Shown one piece after another: positions 16,947-26,072 of a stretch of 64,000 nt of DNA. The position numbers and the translations under genes were made by a program. The stretch's first letter is position 1, and every line of letters begins with the position of its first letter. Origin of the DNA: Pseudomonas sp. Irchel s3f7 (GTDB lineage: Bacteria; Pseudomonadota; Gammaproteobacteria; Pseudomonadales; Pseudomonadaceae); assembly GCF_900187615.1 (NCBI RefSeq), contig NZ_FYDO01000028.1, positions 1-64,000 on the forward strand, read 5' to 3'. The notes beneath the pieces were generated by a model. The model had not been told where the DNA came from and ran no database searches. It worked only from the letters and a program-made list of their open reading frames with translations.

Positions 16947-19900
16947 AAATTCTCGCGATCCGCCTGAAAAACCTCGCCTCGCTGGCCGGGCCGTTTGAAA
17001 TCGATTTCACTGCCGAACCCTTGGCCAGTGCCGGACTGTTCGCCATCACCGGCCCGACCGGCGCCGGCAAAAGTACCCTGCTCGATGCCTTGTGCCTGGC
17101 GTTGTTCGGTGCCGTACCCCGCCTGAACAACACCGGTCGTGACGCCAAGGTGCCGGACGCCGATGGCGAAATCGGCACCGGTGATCCGCGCACCCTGCTG
17201 CGACGCGGTACCGGCGAAGGTTATGCCGAAGTGGATTTCGTCGGTATCGACGGCCGCCGCTATCGGGCGCGCTGGGAAGCCAACCGCGCCCGCGACAAAG
17301 CCGCCGGCAAACTGCAAGCCAGCCGCCAAAGCTTGCGTGACATCGATCAGGATCAACTGCTCGCCAGCCAGAAAGGCGAGTACAAGACCCAGCTCGAAGC
17401 CGCACTGGGCCTGAACTTCGAACAGTTCACTCGCGCCGTGCTGCTGGCGCAAAGCGAATTCAGCGCCTTCCTCAAGGCCGATGACAACGACCGCAGCGAG
17501 CTGCTGGAAAAACTCACCGACACCGCGCTGTACACCCGTCTCGGTCGCCGGGCTTTCGACAAGACCAAAGAAGCCCGCGAGGCCCACAAACTGCTGCAGG
17601 ATAAGGCCAGCGGTGTCACACCGCTTTCGCCCGAAGCCCGTGCCGAACTGGACCAGCGTTTCGGTGAGGCACAGCAACAACTCAAGACCCAGCAGGCACA
17701 GCTCAAGCAACTCGAGCTGCAACACACCTGGCTCAAGGACCTGCGCCAATTGCAGGACCAGCAACGGGCCGCCACCGAACAATTGCAGTCAGCCCAACAG
17801 CATTGGGACAGTCTGGCCGGCGAACGCTTGAAGCTGACCCGCCTGGAACAACTGGCGCCGCAACGCCACCAGTTCGCGCGCCAGACCGAACTCACTGCCC
17901 AGCTCACGCCTCTGGCAGCGCAGATTCAGCAGCACACGGCGCAGCAAGAGCAATCGCAGGCGCGCCAGGCCCAGCTCGAAGCCAGCCAGATTGCCGCTCA
18001 ATCCGCCCTGACCGAAGCGCAAAGCCAACACAGCGCCAACGCACCACTGCTGCGCCAGGCCTTCGACGAGCAAAACACCCTCGCCCGCCTGGTCAAAGAC
18101 ACCCGCCTGAGTGCGGACCTCAAGCAGCAAGCCGAATTGGCCTGCACGCAGGGACAAACCACGATTCAAGGCCTGCTCGAACAGCAGAAGTTGGTTGCCG
18201 AGCGCTTGCAACGGATCGGCACCGAGCTTGAGCAAAGCGCTCATCTGGCACCGTTGAGCGATGCCTGGAACGCTTACCGGGATCGCCTGCAACAGTTGAT
18301 GCTGGTGGGCAACCGCCTGAACAAAGGCCAGGCCGAACTGGCCGCGCTGGAACTCAGCGCCACCCGCGCCGCCGAAGAACTGGCCGCGCAAAAGCAACAT
18401 TTGGAAGTGCTCTACAAAGAGGCCGGCGCCGAGCCCGAAGCGGTAGCCGAACAGATCCAGATTCTTGGCAGCCTGTTGCAGGACAACCGCAAGCAATTGC
18501 GCGCCTTCGAAGAACTGACACGGCTGTGGGCCAGCCAGCAGGAACTGGACCAGCGCAGCGGCGAATTGCAACAACGTCAACTGACGGCGCAGCAAGACCG
18601 TGAACGCCTGACCCAGGACGGCGTGCAGGCCAAGCATGAACTGGCGGTCGCCGAACAGACCTTGAGCGTCACCCGCGAGTTACTTGAACGTCAGCGTCTG
18701 GCCCGCAGCGCCAGCGTTGAAGAGTTGCGCACCCAGCTGCAAGACGATCAACCGTGCCCGGTCTGCGGCAGCGCCGAGCATCCGTATCATCAGCCCGAAG
18801 CGCTGCTGCAAAGCCTCGGTCGCTTTGATGAAAATGAACAGGCCACTGCGCAGAAAGCCGTGGACCTGCTCAAGGAGAAGCTCACCGACCTGCGTGCGGA
18901 AGTCGGCGGCGTGATCGCCCGACAAAAAGAACTGCTGCAACAACAGGAACAACTGGCGATTCAGCAGCAGAGCCTGGCGCCGAGTCTGGAAGCACATCCG
19001 CTGTCGGGGCAGTTGCTGGGCCAGGACGCCGCCAAACGCGATGCCTGGCTGGCGCGACAAAACAGCCAGTTGAACCAGAGCATCGCCGACGACGAACAAC
19101 GCCAGAGCGCCCTGCTCACCCTGCAACAGGATGCTGCACGGTTGGCTCTGCAACTGCGCAACGCTGAAACGGCCAGTCAGCAAGCGACCCAGCATCTGCT
19201 CAACCAGCAACGCGAATTGACCAGCGATCGCCAGCGTCTGGACGAAGAACTGACCGCGTTCAGCACCCTGCTCCCCGCCGACACCCTGCAAGCGCTGCGC
19301 GACGAACCTGCCGCAACGTTCATGCAGCTCGACCGGCAGATCGCCCAGCGCCTGGAACAGCTTGATCAACAGCGCGAAGAGCTCGACGAACAGCAACAGC
19401 GCCAGCAGACACTGGAAAAGGAGCAGGACCGCCAGCTCACCCGGACTCAGCAACTGGACGCAACCAGCCAACAGTTCACCGCGCTCAACGAACAGCAACA
19501 CGCCATCCAGCAGAAGCTCTTGCAACTGCTCGGTCAGCACACCACAGCTGAACAATGGCAGCAGCAACTCGATCAGGCTGTCGCTCTGGCACGCTCGGCG
19601 GAATCCGCCGCCGCCCAGGAACTGCAAACGGTTCGTACGTCACTGGTGCAACTGGCCGCGGAACTCAAGGCCCAGCAAGAACGCCTGCTGGCACTGGAAA
19701 CCGAAAATCGAGCCTTGAGCGGCAAGATCGCCGACTGGCGAGCCTTGCACCCGGAGCTCGACGACGGCGGTCTCGATGAACTGCTGAGTATCGACGACCA
19801 GCAGGTCAGTGACTTGCGTCATCGCTTGCAGCAAAGCGAAAAAGCCATCGAGCAAGCCAAAGTCCTGCTTCAGGAACGCGATAAGCGCCTGGCGGAGCAT

Positions 19901-20584
19901 CAGGCACAGCACAACGGCAACCTCGACGCCGAGCAACTCGCCACCGCACTGACGGACTTGCAGCACCTGTTCGGAACCAGCGAACAGCGTTGCGCCGAAT
20001 TGCGCGCAGAGCAGGCCGAAGACCAGCGCCGGCAAAACGCCAATCAGGCCCTGGCGCAGCAAATCGCCGATGCCTACAGCGAGTACCAGCGCTGGGCACG
20101 TCTCAATGCATTGATCGGCTCGGCCACCGGCGACACCTTTCGCAAGATCGCCCAGGCTTACAATCTCGACTTGCTGGTGCACCACGCCAACGTGCAATTG
20201 CGCCAACTGGTGCGCCGCTATCGCCTCAAGCGCGGCGGCAGCATGTTGGGCCTGCTGGTGATGGACACCGAAATGGGCGACGAACTGCGCTCGGTGCACT
20301 CGTTATCAGGAGGCGAAACGTTCCTGGTGTCGCTGGCACTGGCGCTCGGGCTCGCGTCGATGGCGTCGAGCACCTTGAAGATCGAATCGTTGTTCATCGA
20401 CGAAGGTTTCGGCAGCCTCGATCCGGAATCCCTGCAACTGGCCATGGACGCCCTCGACGGCTTGCAGGCGCAGGGGCGCAAGGTCGCGGTGATTTCCCAC
20501 GTACAGGAAATGCATGAACGGATTCCAGTGCAGATTCAGGTCCGCCGCCAGGGCAACGGCCTGAGCACCGTGGAGGTGAAATGA
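16943..20584 (+). CDS. sbcC: Exonuclease subunit SbcC (Rad50-like ATPase)
   Basis: The product is 1213 residues, longer than the 1048-residue E. coli protein. It has Walker A GPTGAGKST near residue 35, a very long Gln/Leu-rich coiled coil, a zinc hook CPVC at residues 605-608, a second coiled coil, then signature LSGGETFLVSLALALGL and Walker B LFIDEGFGSLD near the C-terminus. It forms the ATP-gated scaffold of SbcCD. It overlaps sbcD and the following glutathione S-transferase gene by 4 bases each. Confidence 0.96.
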   Translation: MKILAIRLKNLASLAGPFEIDFTAEPLASAGLFAITGPTGAGKSTLLDALCLALFGAVPRLNNTGRDAKVPDADGEIGTGDPRTLLRRGTGEGYAEVDFVGIDGRRYRARWEANRARDKAAGKLQASRQSLRDIDQDQLLASQKGEYKTQLEAALGLNFEQFTRAVLLAQSEFSAFLKADDNDRSELLEKLTDTALYTRLGRRAFDKTKEAREAHKLLQDKASGVTPLSPEARAELDQRFGEAQQQLKTQQAQLKQLELQHTWLKDLRQLQDQQRAATEQLQSAQQHWDSLAGERLKLTRLEQLAPQRHQFARQTELTAQLTPLAAQIQQHTAQQEQSQARQAQLEASQIAAQSALTEAQSQHSANAPLLRQAFDEQNTLARLVKDTRLSADLKQQAELACTQGQTTIQGLLEQQKLVAERLQRIGTELEQSAHLAPLSDAWNAYRDRLQQLMLVGNRLNKGQAELAALELSATRAAEELAAQKQHLEVLYKEAGAEPEAVAEQIQILGSLLQDNRKQLRAFEELTRLWASQQELDQRSGELQQRQLTAQQDRERLTQDGVQAKHELAVAEQTLSVTRELLERQRLARSASVEELRTQLQDDQPCPVCGSAEHPYHQPEALLQSLGRFDENEQATAQKAVDLLKEKLTDLRAEVGGVIARQKELLQQQEQLAIQQQSLAPSLEAHPLSGQLLGQDAAKRDAWLARQNSQLNQSIADDEQRQSALLTLQQDAARLALQLRNAETASQQATQHLLNQQRELTSDRQRLDEELTAFSTLLPADTLQALRDEPAATFMQLDRQIAQRLEQLDQQREELDEQQQRQQTLEKEQDRQLTRTQQLDATSQQFTALNEQQHAIQQKLLQLLGQHTTAEQWQQQLDQAVALARSAESAAAQELQTVRTSLVQLAAELKAQQERLLALETENRALSGKIADWRALHPELDDGGLDELLSIDDQQVSDLRHRLQQSEKAIEQAKVLLQERDKRLAEHQAQHNGNLDAEQLATALTDLQHLFGTSEQRCAELRAEQAEDQRRQNANQALAQQIADAYSEYQRWARLNALIGSATGDTFRKIAQAYNLDLLVHHANVQLRQLVRRYRLKRGGSMLGLLVMDTEMGDELRSVHSLSGGETFLVSLALALGLASMASSTLKIESLFIDEGFGSLDPESLQLAMDALDGLQAQGRKVAVISHVQEMHERIPVQIQVRRQGNGLSTVEVK

Positions 20585-21177
20585 ACACGCTGTATTCCTT
20601 CCGCCGTTGCCCGTACGCGATGCGGGCGCGCATGGCCCTGCGCTATTCGGGCGTGGCCGTGGACATTGTCGAAGTCAGCCTCAAGGCCAAGCCTGACGAG
20701 ATGCTTGCGCTATCGGGCAAAGGCACGGTGCCGGTGTTGAATGCAGATGGCCGTGTGATCGACGAAAGCCTCGACATCATGCGTTGGGCGCTGGCGCAGA
20801 ACGACCCGCAGGACTGGTTGCTCAAGGATGATCCTGGCGCAGCGGTGCAAATCGCCCCTTTGATCGAACAGAACGATCAGGTGTTCAAGGTGCACTTGAA
20901 TCGCTACAAGTACGCCGAGCGTTATCCCGAGCAGCCGATGGAGGTTTATCGCGGCGAGGGCGAGGTGTTTTTGCAAAGGCTGGATGAATTGCTGGAGGGA
21001 CGTGATTATTTGCTGGCCAGCCATCCAAGCCTGGCCGATGTGGCGTTGATGCCGTTCGTGCGCCAGTTCGCCCACGTCGACCGTGACTGGTTCGCGCAGA
21101 CGCCGTATCGGCGCTTGCAGGACTGGTTGCAGCGGTTTCTGGACTCGGAGTTATTTACCGGCGTAATGCGCAAGTAA
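20581..21177 (+). CDS. Glutathione S-transferase family protein
   Basis: The product is 198 residues. The N-terminal thioredoxin-like domain begins MNTLYSFRRCPYAMRARMAL with a CPYA active-site-like Cys10. GKGTVPVL supplies the conserved cis-Pro, and DESLDIMRW contacts glutathione in the family. The C-terminal half is helical. It is related to the glutaredoxin-2/GST class. The ATG overlaps the sbcC stop by 4 bases, so it is cotranslated with the SbcCD genes, although no functional link is obvious. Confidence 0.88.
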   Translation: MNTLYSFRRCPYAMRARMALRYSGVAVDIVEVSLKAKPDEMLALSGKGTVPVLNADGRVIDESLDIMRWALAQNDPQDWLLKDDPGAAVQIAPLIEQNDQVFKVHLNRYKYAERYPEQPMEVYRGEGEVFLQRLDELLEGRDYLLASHPSLADVALMPFVRQFAHVDRDWFAQTPYRRLQDWLQRFLDSELFTGVMRK

Positions 21178-21186
21178 ACAATGTGG

Positions 21187-21242
21187 TTCTGTAGCTCTGT
21201 GGCTCTGTGGCTCTGTGGCTCTGTGGCTCTGTGGCTCTGTGG
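21187..21242. repeat. Octanucleotide tandem repeat (CTCTGTGG)
   Basis: There are six perfect copies of CTCTGTGG (21195-21242), preceded by one degenerate copy TTCTGTAG. The array begins 10 bases after the glutathione S-transferase stop codon and runs directly into a GTGGCGAGGGAGC REPIN, whose first four bases (GTGG) are the end of the last repeat. Confidence 0.97.
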
Positions 21243-21354
21243 CGAGGGAGCTTGCTCCCGCTCGGCTGCGTAGCAGCCGCAAATTGGCTAACTGGGTATA
21301 CCTGAAAAAAACAGGGTCGCTTCGCAACCCAACGGGAGCAAGCTCCCTCGCCAC
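21239..21354. repeat. REPIN-like inverted pair (GTGGCGAGGGAGC family)
   Basis: The left arm GTGGCGAGGGAGCTTGCTCC and right arm GGGAGCAAGCTCCCTCGCCAC are inverted. The spacer includes GCTGCGTAGCAGC and GGTCGCTTCGC. It is the second copy of the element at 15465-15584. Confidence 0.85.
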
Positions 21355-21380
21355 AAAAAACCCCAGCCCGTTGAACTGTT

Positions 21381-21506
21381 TCAGCCTTCGATAAAACTCA
21401 TCAAGCGTTCGCGGGCCGCTTCCGGTTCACCGGAAACAGTCTCCACGGAGGAAAGAATGGGGGCTGAATAGAGAAACAGGAAAACCAATGCCACACGCAT
21501 CGCCAT
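21381..21506 (-). CDS. 41-residue small protein with hydrophobic N-terminus
   Basis: This frame is too short for most gene callers. It begins MAMRVALVFLFLYSAPILSS and ends RERLMSFIEG. AAGGA lies 8 bases before the ATG. The first 20 residues form a hydrophobic signal or membrane segment; the remainder is a short charged amphipathic tail. It is probably inner-membrane anchored or exported. It lies alone between a REPIN and a 13-bp inverted repeat. I do not recognise a family. Confidence 0.55.
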   Translation of the reverse strand: MAMRVALVFLFLYSAPILSSVETVSGEPEAARERLMSFIEG

Positions 21507-21618
21507 GTTGTCGATCCTTGCTCAAGGGGAAGTCGAAAAACCGGCGTCAAATTTAAGCGTATGGCCTTGTGATATCAAGCGCTACATTGATGGCCAACTG
21601 ACACTGTCGTAAACGCGC

Positions 21619-21693
21619 TATGCAGGAGCGACATCACTCTGATGGTTTTCGACATTTCAGTCGTCGATCATCCAGTGAGTTCGCTCCTGCATA
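21619..21693. repeat. 13-bp perfect inverted repeat
   Basis: The arms TATGCAGGAGCGA (21619-21631) and TCGCTCCTGCATA (21681-21693) are exact inverted copies separated by 49 bases. The inner sequence can pair further (ACTCTGATG with CATCCAGTGA, imperfectly). It lies between two small exported-protein genes on the minus strand and is probably a divergent REPIN. Confidence 0.7.
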
Positions 21694-21713
21694 ACAGGTG
21701 CAGGGCTGAAATT

Positions 21714-21893
21714 TCAGGCGTGAGTCTTGTGATCCAGCGCGGCGTAGAAATTGGCGCTTTGTTGCAGGTATTTCTGGGTGTAGCTCTGGGTGTGGTTTTT
21801 TTTGTCGCTGATTTCAACGTTGGCGCTGGCTGGCAGCGCAACGGTGGCAGAAATGGCGGAAGCGGCGATGACGGAGAAGAGGTTGAAGTTCAT
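21714..21893 (-). CDS. Small exported protein (59 residues)
   Basis: The frame begins MNFNLFSVIAASAISATVALPASA, a good signal peptide with a probable cleavage after PASA. That leaves a mature chain of about 35 residues containing a polar SDKKNHTQSYTQKYLQQS segment. GAGGAA lies 7-8 bases before the ATG, which decides the start; the longer upstream reading frame has no such site. It is probably periplasmic. The function is unknown and no partner gene is evident. Confidence 0.7.
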   Translation of the reverse strand: MNFNLFSVIAASAISATVALPASANVEISDKKNHTQSYTQKYLQQSANFYAALDHKTHA

Positions 21894-22013
21894 GGCGGTA
21901 TTCCTCGGATTCAGTTGGCTTGTTTGCCCGGTGGGGCCGTGAAGCAAACTTAACCGTGGAGGATGGGAGCCTTGAAATGCTTTGTAGCAGTACCACATAT
22001 CAGCGCAATTGAT

Positions 22014-22046
22014 AAAAGGATGCAGGCCCCATCAACCGGGGCCTGC
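22014..22046 (-). terminator. Terminator of the lactonase-like gene
   Basis: Perfect 9-bp arms GCAGGCCCC and GGGGCCTGC surround a 7-base loop just beyond the stop codon. On the minus strand they are followed by ATCCTTTTATC, a weak U-tract. Confidence 0.7.
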
Positions 22047-22049
22047 GGC

Positions 22050-23219
22050 CTATTGACGCACCAAGAACTTGAGATCGCTCGGGGCATCCATCGGCAGTTT
22101 TTGCACGGTTTTGCCCAGTAGCCCGGTCTTGGCATCGCGCTCGACGACGACAATCTGGTTGCTCTTCTGGTTGGCGATCAGCAGGAACTTGCCACTCGGA
22201 TCGAGGCTGAACTCCCGAGGATGATCACCTTCAACCGCCCTGCGCTGCAGCTCCTTGAGATGTCCAGTCGCCGGATCCACGGCAAACACCAACAACTGGT
22301 TGGCCGTGCCACGGTTGCTGACATACAGAAACTTGCCATCGACCGAAGCGTGCAACGCCGCTGCTGCCTTGTCTGAAATCGGTTGGCCGGCCGCCAGATC
22401 GACCATCTGCGTCTGCTCAAGCTTGCCATCGCGGTAATCGAACACCGCGACCTGCGCGCTCATTTCCATGGTCAGCCACGCGTGCTTGCCATCGGCGCTG
22501 AACAACAGATGACGCGGCCCGCTGCCGGGTGGCAGTTGCACAAATGCCGGGGTGGCCGGGGTCAATGGCAGCTCGGGATTCGCCTTGGGGTCGAAGCGAT
22601 AGACAAAGACCTTATCCGCGCCCAGATCGTTGGAAAACACGTACTTGCCGTCCGGCGATGACACCGTGGAATGCACGTGCGACGACATCTGCCGCTCGGG
22701 ATTGACCCGACTCGCCGGATGGCTGCTCATCTGCACCACTGCTTCAAGTTTGCCATCGGCGGTCACCGGCAATACCGCCAGCGTACCGCCCGGGTCTTCG
22801 GCCACCGAGTAATTGCTGACGAACAAGTGGCTGCCATCGGCGCTGAGGCTCGAATGGGTCGGCTCGTTGCCCAGGCTTTGCAAATGGCTTGTCAGGCTCA
22901 GTTCATGGGTCTTGGGATCAATGGCAAAACTGCTGACGCGCCCTACCGGATCGGTCTGGCCCGGTCCGTTTTCGTTGACCACAAACAGGTGCCGCTGATC
23001 CTTGGACAGGGTCAGCCATGACGGGTTTTCGCTGCTGACCACTTGCAGGGGGACGGGGTTGATTTGCCCGGTGGCGTTGTCGAACGCCAAACGGTAAATC
23101 CCCTGGCTCGAGCCTGCCGTGTACGAACCCACGAGCAATTCGACATTCTCGGCCATCGCCGTTTGTACGCCCATGGCGCCAATGCTGCCGGCCATCAACA
23201 GCGGCCAGAGATTACGCAT
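22050..23219 (-). CDS. Exported lactonase-family beta-propeller protein
   Basis: The product is 389 residues with a signal peptide (MRNLWPLLMAGSIGAMGVQTAMA). Seven propeller-type repeats typical of the 6-phosphogluconolactonase (Pgl/YbhE) family follow, with segments such as VGSYTAGSSQGIY, PSWLTLSKDQRHLFVVNE, GPRHLLFSADGKHAWL and PREFSLDPSGKFLLIANQ. Cytosolic Pgl lacks a signal peptide, so this exported version probably acts on another lactone or sugar in the periplasm. I placed the start at the ATG beginning the signal peptide. It overlaps the stop of the upstream small gene by 8 bases, implying cotranscription. Confidence 0.85.
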   Translation of the reverse strand: MRNLWPLLMAGSIGAMGVQTAMAENVELLVGSYTAGSSQGIYRLAFDNATGQINPVPLQVVSSENPSWLTLSKDQRHLFVVNENGPGQTDPVGRVSSFAIDPKTHELSLTSHLQSLGNEPTHSSLSADGSHLFVSNYSVAEDPGGTLAVLPVTADGKLEAVVQMSSHPASRVNPERQMSSHVHSTVSSPDGKYVFSNDLGADKVFVYRFDPKANPELPLTPATPAFVQLPPGSGPRHLLFSADGKHAWLTMEMSAQVAVFDYRDGKLEQTQMVDLAAGQPISDKAAAALHASVDGKFLYVSNRGTANQLLVFAVDPATGHLKELQRRAVEGDHPREFSLDPSGKFLLIANQKSNQIVVVERDAKTGLLGKTVQKLPMDAPSDLKFLVRQ

Positions 23220-23508
23220 CGTTACTTGCGTCTTCGTCGTCGTTGTCGCCACGAAATGCTGTTAAGCACACCAGTCGGTGTTCGCCTGAGTCACCGGTGA
23301 TCAGCCAGCTTTGCAGGGTTGGATCGAAGGTCGCCGCCTGGATTTGCGCTGGCGTGAACTCCCAGTGTTTGGCCGCACGGCCATCCATGCATTCAATGTG
23401 CAGGTTATCGATCTCATCGAGGGAGAATTCGAAAGCGTGCAAGCCGTCGATCTCCACCATATCGCAGTGTTCGAGGACGTTGAGCAGGGTGTCGGTTGCG
23501 GTCGTCAT
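23212..23508 (-). CDS. Small acidic protein (possibly DUF5629)
   Basis: The product is 98 residues, acidic, with no signal peptide or membrane helix; it starts MTTATDTLLNVLEHCDMVE and ends in a DNDDEDASNDA tail. I recall similar Pseudomonas proteins grouped as DUF5629, but cannot confirm it here. The internal ATG was preferred over the frame's first ATG at 23550 because the extra residues look unrelated, although the Shine-Dalgarno is weak. It overlaps the downstream lactonase-like gene. Confidence 0.65.
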   Translation of the reverse strand: MTTATDTLLNVLEHCDMVEIDGLHAFEFSLDEIDNLHIECMDGRAAKHWEFTPAQIQAATFDPTLQSWLITGDSGEHRLVCLTAFRGDNDDEDASNDA

Positions 23509-23561
23509 GGCAGTCAATCTTTGAATGGGAAAGACGCAATGATAGCGCAAGCACTACCTTT

Positions 23562-23592
23562 CCAGTGGGAGTGAGCTTGCTCCCACAGGCTT
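23562..23592. repeat. REP-like palindrome
   Basis: GTGGGAGTGAGCTTGCTCCCAC is a near-perfect palindrome between the acidic-protein gene and the terminator of the RND exporter gene. Single unit. Confidence 0.6.
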
Positions 23593-23613
23593 CAAGGAAA
23601 AACCATCGGGCAT

Positions 23614-23646
23614 GAAAAAGCCGCAACATGCGGTTGCGGCTTTTTC
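23614..23646 (-). terminator. Terminator of the RND/MMPL exporter gene
   Basis: The hairpin arms GAAAAAGCCGCAAC and GTTGCGGCTTTTTC surround a short loop just past the exporter stop. Flanking A- and T-runs make it a strong terminator and probably bidirectional. Confidence 0.85.
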
Positions 23647-23659
23647 ATTTCAGCCTGGA

Positions 23660-26044
23660 TCAGTGGGCAAACAGCGAATTACCCTTCTGCCCAGCCAGTT
23701 TCTCCGGCTTGATCAGGAACCGCGCCAGTGCCGGCAACAGCCACAGTGCGCCGAACATGTTCCACAGCAGCATGAAGGTCAGCATCAGCCCCATGTCGGC
23801 CTGGAACTTGATGGCCGAGAAGATCCAGGTGCACACGCCGATGGCCAGGCACAGACCGGTGAACAGTACGGCCTTACCGGTAGATTTCAGCGTCTGGTAG
23901 TAGGCTTCTTGCAACGGCAGACCGGCACGCAGGAAGCTTTCCAGACGGCTGTAGATATAAATGCCGTAGTCCACGCCAATCCCCACCCCGAGCGCCACCA
24001 CCGGCAGGGTCGCGACTTTCACGCCGATACCCATGAAGGCCATCAGGGCGTTGCCGAGCACCGATGTCAGTACCAGCGGCAGCACGATGCACAAGGTCGC
24101 CGCCCAAGAGCGGAAGGTGATCATGCACATGACCGCCACACAGATGTACACCAGGATCAGGATGGTCAGCTCGGACTTCTTGATCACCTCGTTGGTAGCC
24201 GCCTCGATCCCCGCGTTACCGGCAGCGAGGATGAATTCCAGGCCATCCTTGTTGTTTTCCTTGGCGAATTCCTGCACCGCATGCACCGCACGATCCAGGG
24301 TTTCGGCCTTGTGATCGTTGAGGAACACCAGCACCGGCGCCAGCGAGCAACTGTTGTTGTACAGGCCATCGGCCCGGGCAATGGAGTTGTTCAGTACGTC
24401 TGGGTTACGCGACAGGGTTTCCCATTTCAGGTTGCCCTCGTTCATGCCCTTGATCATCTGCTTGGACACAGTCACCAAAGAAATCGCCGACTGCACGCCC
24501 TCGGTGTTCTGCATCTTCCACATCAACTCATCGATCGGCGCCATGGCTTCGTAGCGCGAGCAACCTTCGGAATTGGTCTTGACCATCACCACCAAAACGT
24601 CGGAGCTGGTGGAGTAGTTGTTGATGATGAAGTTGTTGTCCTTGTTGTAGCGCGAATCCGGACGCAACTCGGGAGCACCCTGATCGAGGTCACCGATCTT
24701 CAGGTTTTGGCTGTACCAGAGGCCACCGCCAAAGGCGATCAATGCCAGCAGAATGGAAACCGGGGCCACTTTGGCGCTGGCGAAATTCGACAGCAGACGC
24801 CAGAACGGGTGTTCACGCACCGCATCTTTCTTGCTGCGTTCGACGGCACGCTTGCTGATGCCGACATAGGAAATCGCCACCGGCAGCAGGATCAGGTTGG
24901 TGAACACGATCACCGCCACGCCGATGGACGCGCCGATGGCCAGCTCGCGGATCACGCCGATATCGATGATCAGCAGCGTGATGAAACCCACCGCATCCGC
25001 AAGGATCGCAATCATCCCCGGCAGAAACAGTTGACGGAACGTACGTCGTGCTGCCGTCAGGGCGTTGTCCGCCTCGCTGGATTGCAAGGCGATACCGTTG
25101 ATCTTCTGCACGCCGTGGGAAATACCGATGGCGAAGATCAGGAACGGAACGAGCATCGAATAAGGATCGAGCCCGAAGCCGAAGAAGTGCATCAAGCCCA
25201 GCTGCCAGACCACCGCCACCAGCGTCGTGCTCAACACGGCCACGGTACTGCGCAGGCAGTTGGTGAACCACAGCAACAGGATCAGGGTGATGACGAAGGC
25301 AATGCCGAAGAACATCACCACCATCACCAGGCCATCGATCAGGTCACCGACTTTCTTGGCGAAACCGACGATGTGGATCTTGACGTTGGGGTTCTGTTTT
25401 TCAAACTTGTCGCGGATCTTGTCTTCCAGCTCGTGGGAGAACTTGCGGTAATCCAGCGCCAGCAACTTGCCCTGGTCTTGCGGGTCCGGGTAGGACTCCA
25501 GCAACGGGATGTCGACGATGCTCGACTTGAAGTCATTGGACACCAGCCGCCCGACTTGCCCGGACTTGAGCACGTTGTTGCGCAGCAGGTCGAGACTGGC
25601 CTGGGAGCCGTTGTAGCTCTGCGGAATGACTTCGCCGCCGGCAAAGCCCTCTTCCGTCACTTCAGTCCAGCGAACGCTCGGACTCCACAGCGACTTGAGG
25701 CCCGAACGGTCGACACCGGAGATGTAGAACACCTCGTCGTTGATCTGACGCAGGGTCTCCATGTACTCCTTGGAGAAGATGTCGCCATCGGTGGCTTCCA
25801 CCGAAATCCGCACGGTGTTGCCCAGGTTCGCCAGATCATTGCGGTGCTCCATCATCTTCTGGATGAAGGGGTGCTCCAGCGGGATCATTTTTTCGAAACT
25901 GGTGGAAGGACGGATCAGCGTCGCCTGCCAGAACAGGAAAATGCTGACCAGCAGGCAGATCGTGATCACTGCCGGGCGGTTGTTGAAGATCAGGCGTTCG
26001 AGGAACGTCGCCTTGTCCTGTTGATGAGTACTCAAGGAAGTCAT
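23660..26044 (-). CDS. RND-superfamily (MMPL-type) exporter
   Basis: The product is 794 residues with the duplicated RND layout: a first helix near residues 25-45, a long periplasmic loop, five helices about 245-400 (VMFFGIAFVITLILLLWF, FLIFAIGISHGVQ), then helix, loop and five helices again to about 780 (VVALGVGIGVDYGIYIYSR). The GIGVDYGIYI segment matches the proton-relay region of MMPL/HAE2-like transporters. AGAAGG lies 8 bases before the ATG. It is 28 bases downstream of the YCF48-like gene in the same operon. Such pairs usually occur with DUF1302 and DUF1329 genes, which are absent here. The substrate is probably hydrophobic but unknown. Confidence 0.9.
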   Translation of the reverse strand: MTSLSTHQQDKATFLERLIFNNRPAVITICLLVSIFLFWQATLIRPSTSFEKMIPLEHPFIQKMMEHRNDLANLGNTVRISVEATDGDIFSKEYMETLRQINDEVFYISGVDRSGLKSLWSPSVRWTEVTEEGFAGGEVIPQSYNGSQASLDLLRNNVLKSGQVGRLVSNDFKSSIVDIPLLESYPDPQDQGKLLALDYRKFSHELEDKIRDKFEKQNPNVKIHIVGFAKKVGDLIDGLVMVVMFFGIAFVITLILLLWFTNCLRSTVAVLSTTLVAVVWQLGLMHFFGFGLDPYSMLVPFLIFAIGISHGVQKINGIALQSSEADNALTAARRTFRQLFLPGMIAILADAVGFITLLIIDIGVIRELAIGASIGVAVIVFTNLILLPVAISYVGISKRAVERSKKDAVREHPFWRLLSNFASAKVAPVSILLALIAFGGGLWYSQNLKIGDLDQGAPELRPDSRYNKDNNFIINNYSTSSDVLVVMVKTNSEGCSRYEAMAPIDELMWKMQNTEGVQSAISLVTVSKQMIKGMNEGNLKWETLSRNPDVLNNSIARADGLYNNSCSLAPVLVFLNDHKAETLDRAVHAVQEFAKENNKDGLEFILAAGNAGIEAATNEVIKKSELTILILVYICVAVMCMITFRSWAATLCIVLPLVLTSVLGNALMAFMGIGVKVATLPVVALGVGIGVDYGIYIYSRLESFLRAGLPLQEAYYQTLKSTGKAVLFTGLCLAIGVCTWIFSAIKFQADMGLMLTFMLLWNMFGALWLLPALARFLIKPEKLAGQKGNSLFAH

Positions 26045-26072
26045 AGCTGCGCCTTCTTATTATTAACCCGGC

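Noticed and set aside
21187..21242. CRISPR array
   Set aside because: The units are only 8 bases long with no spacers, so it is a microsatellite. No cas genes are in the window.
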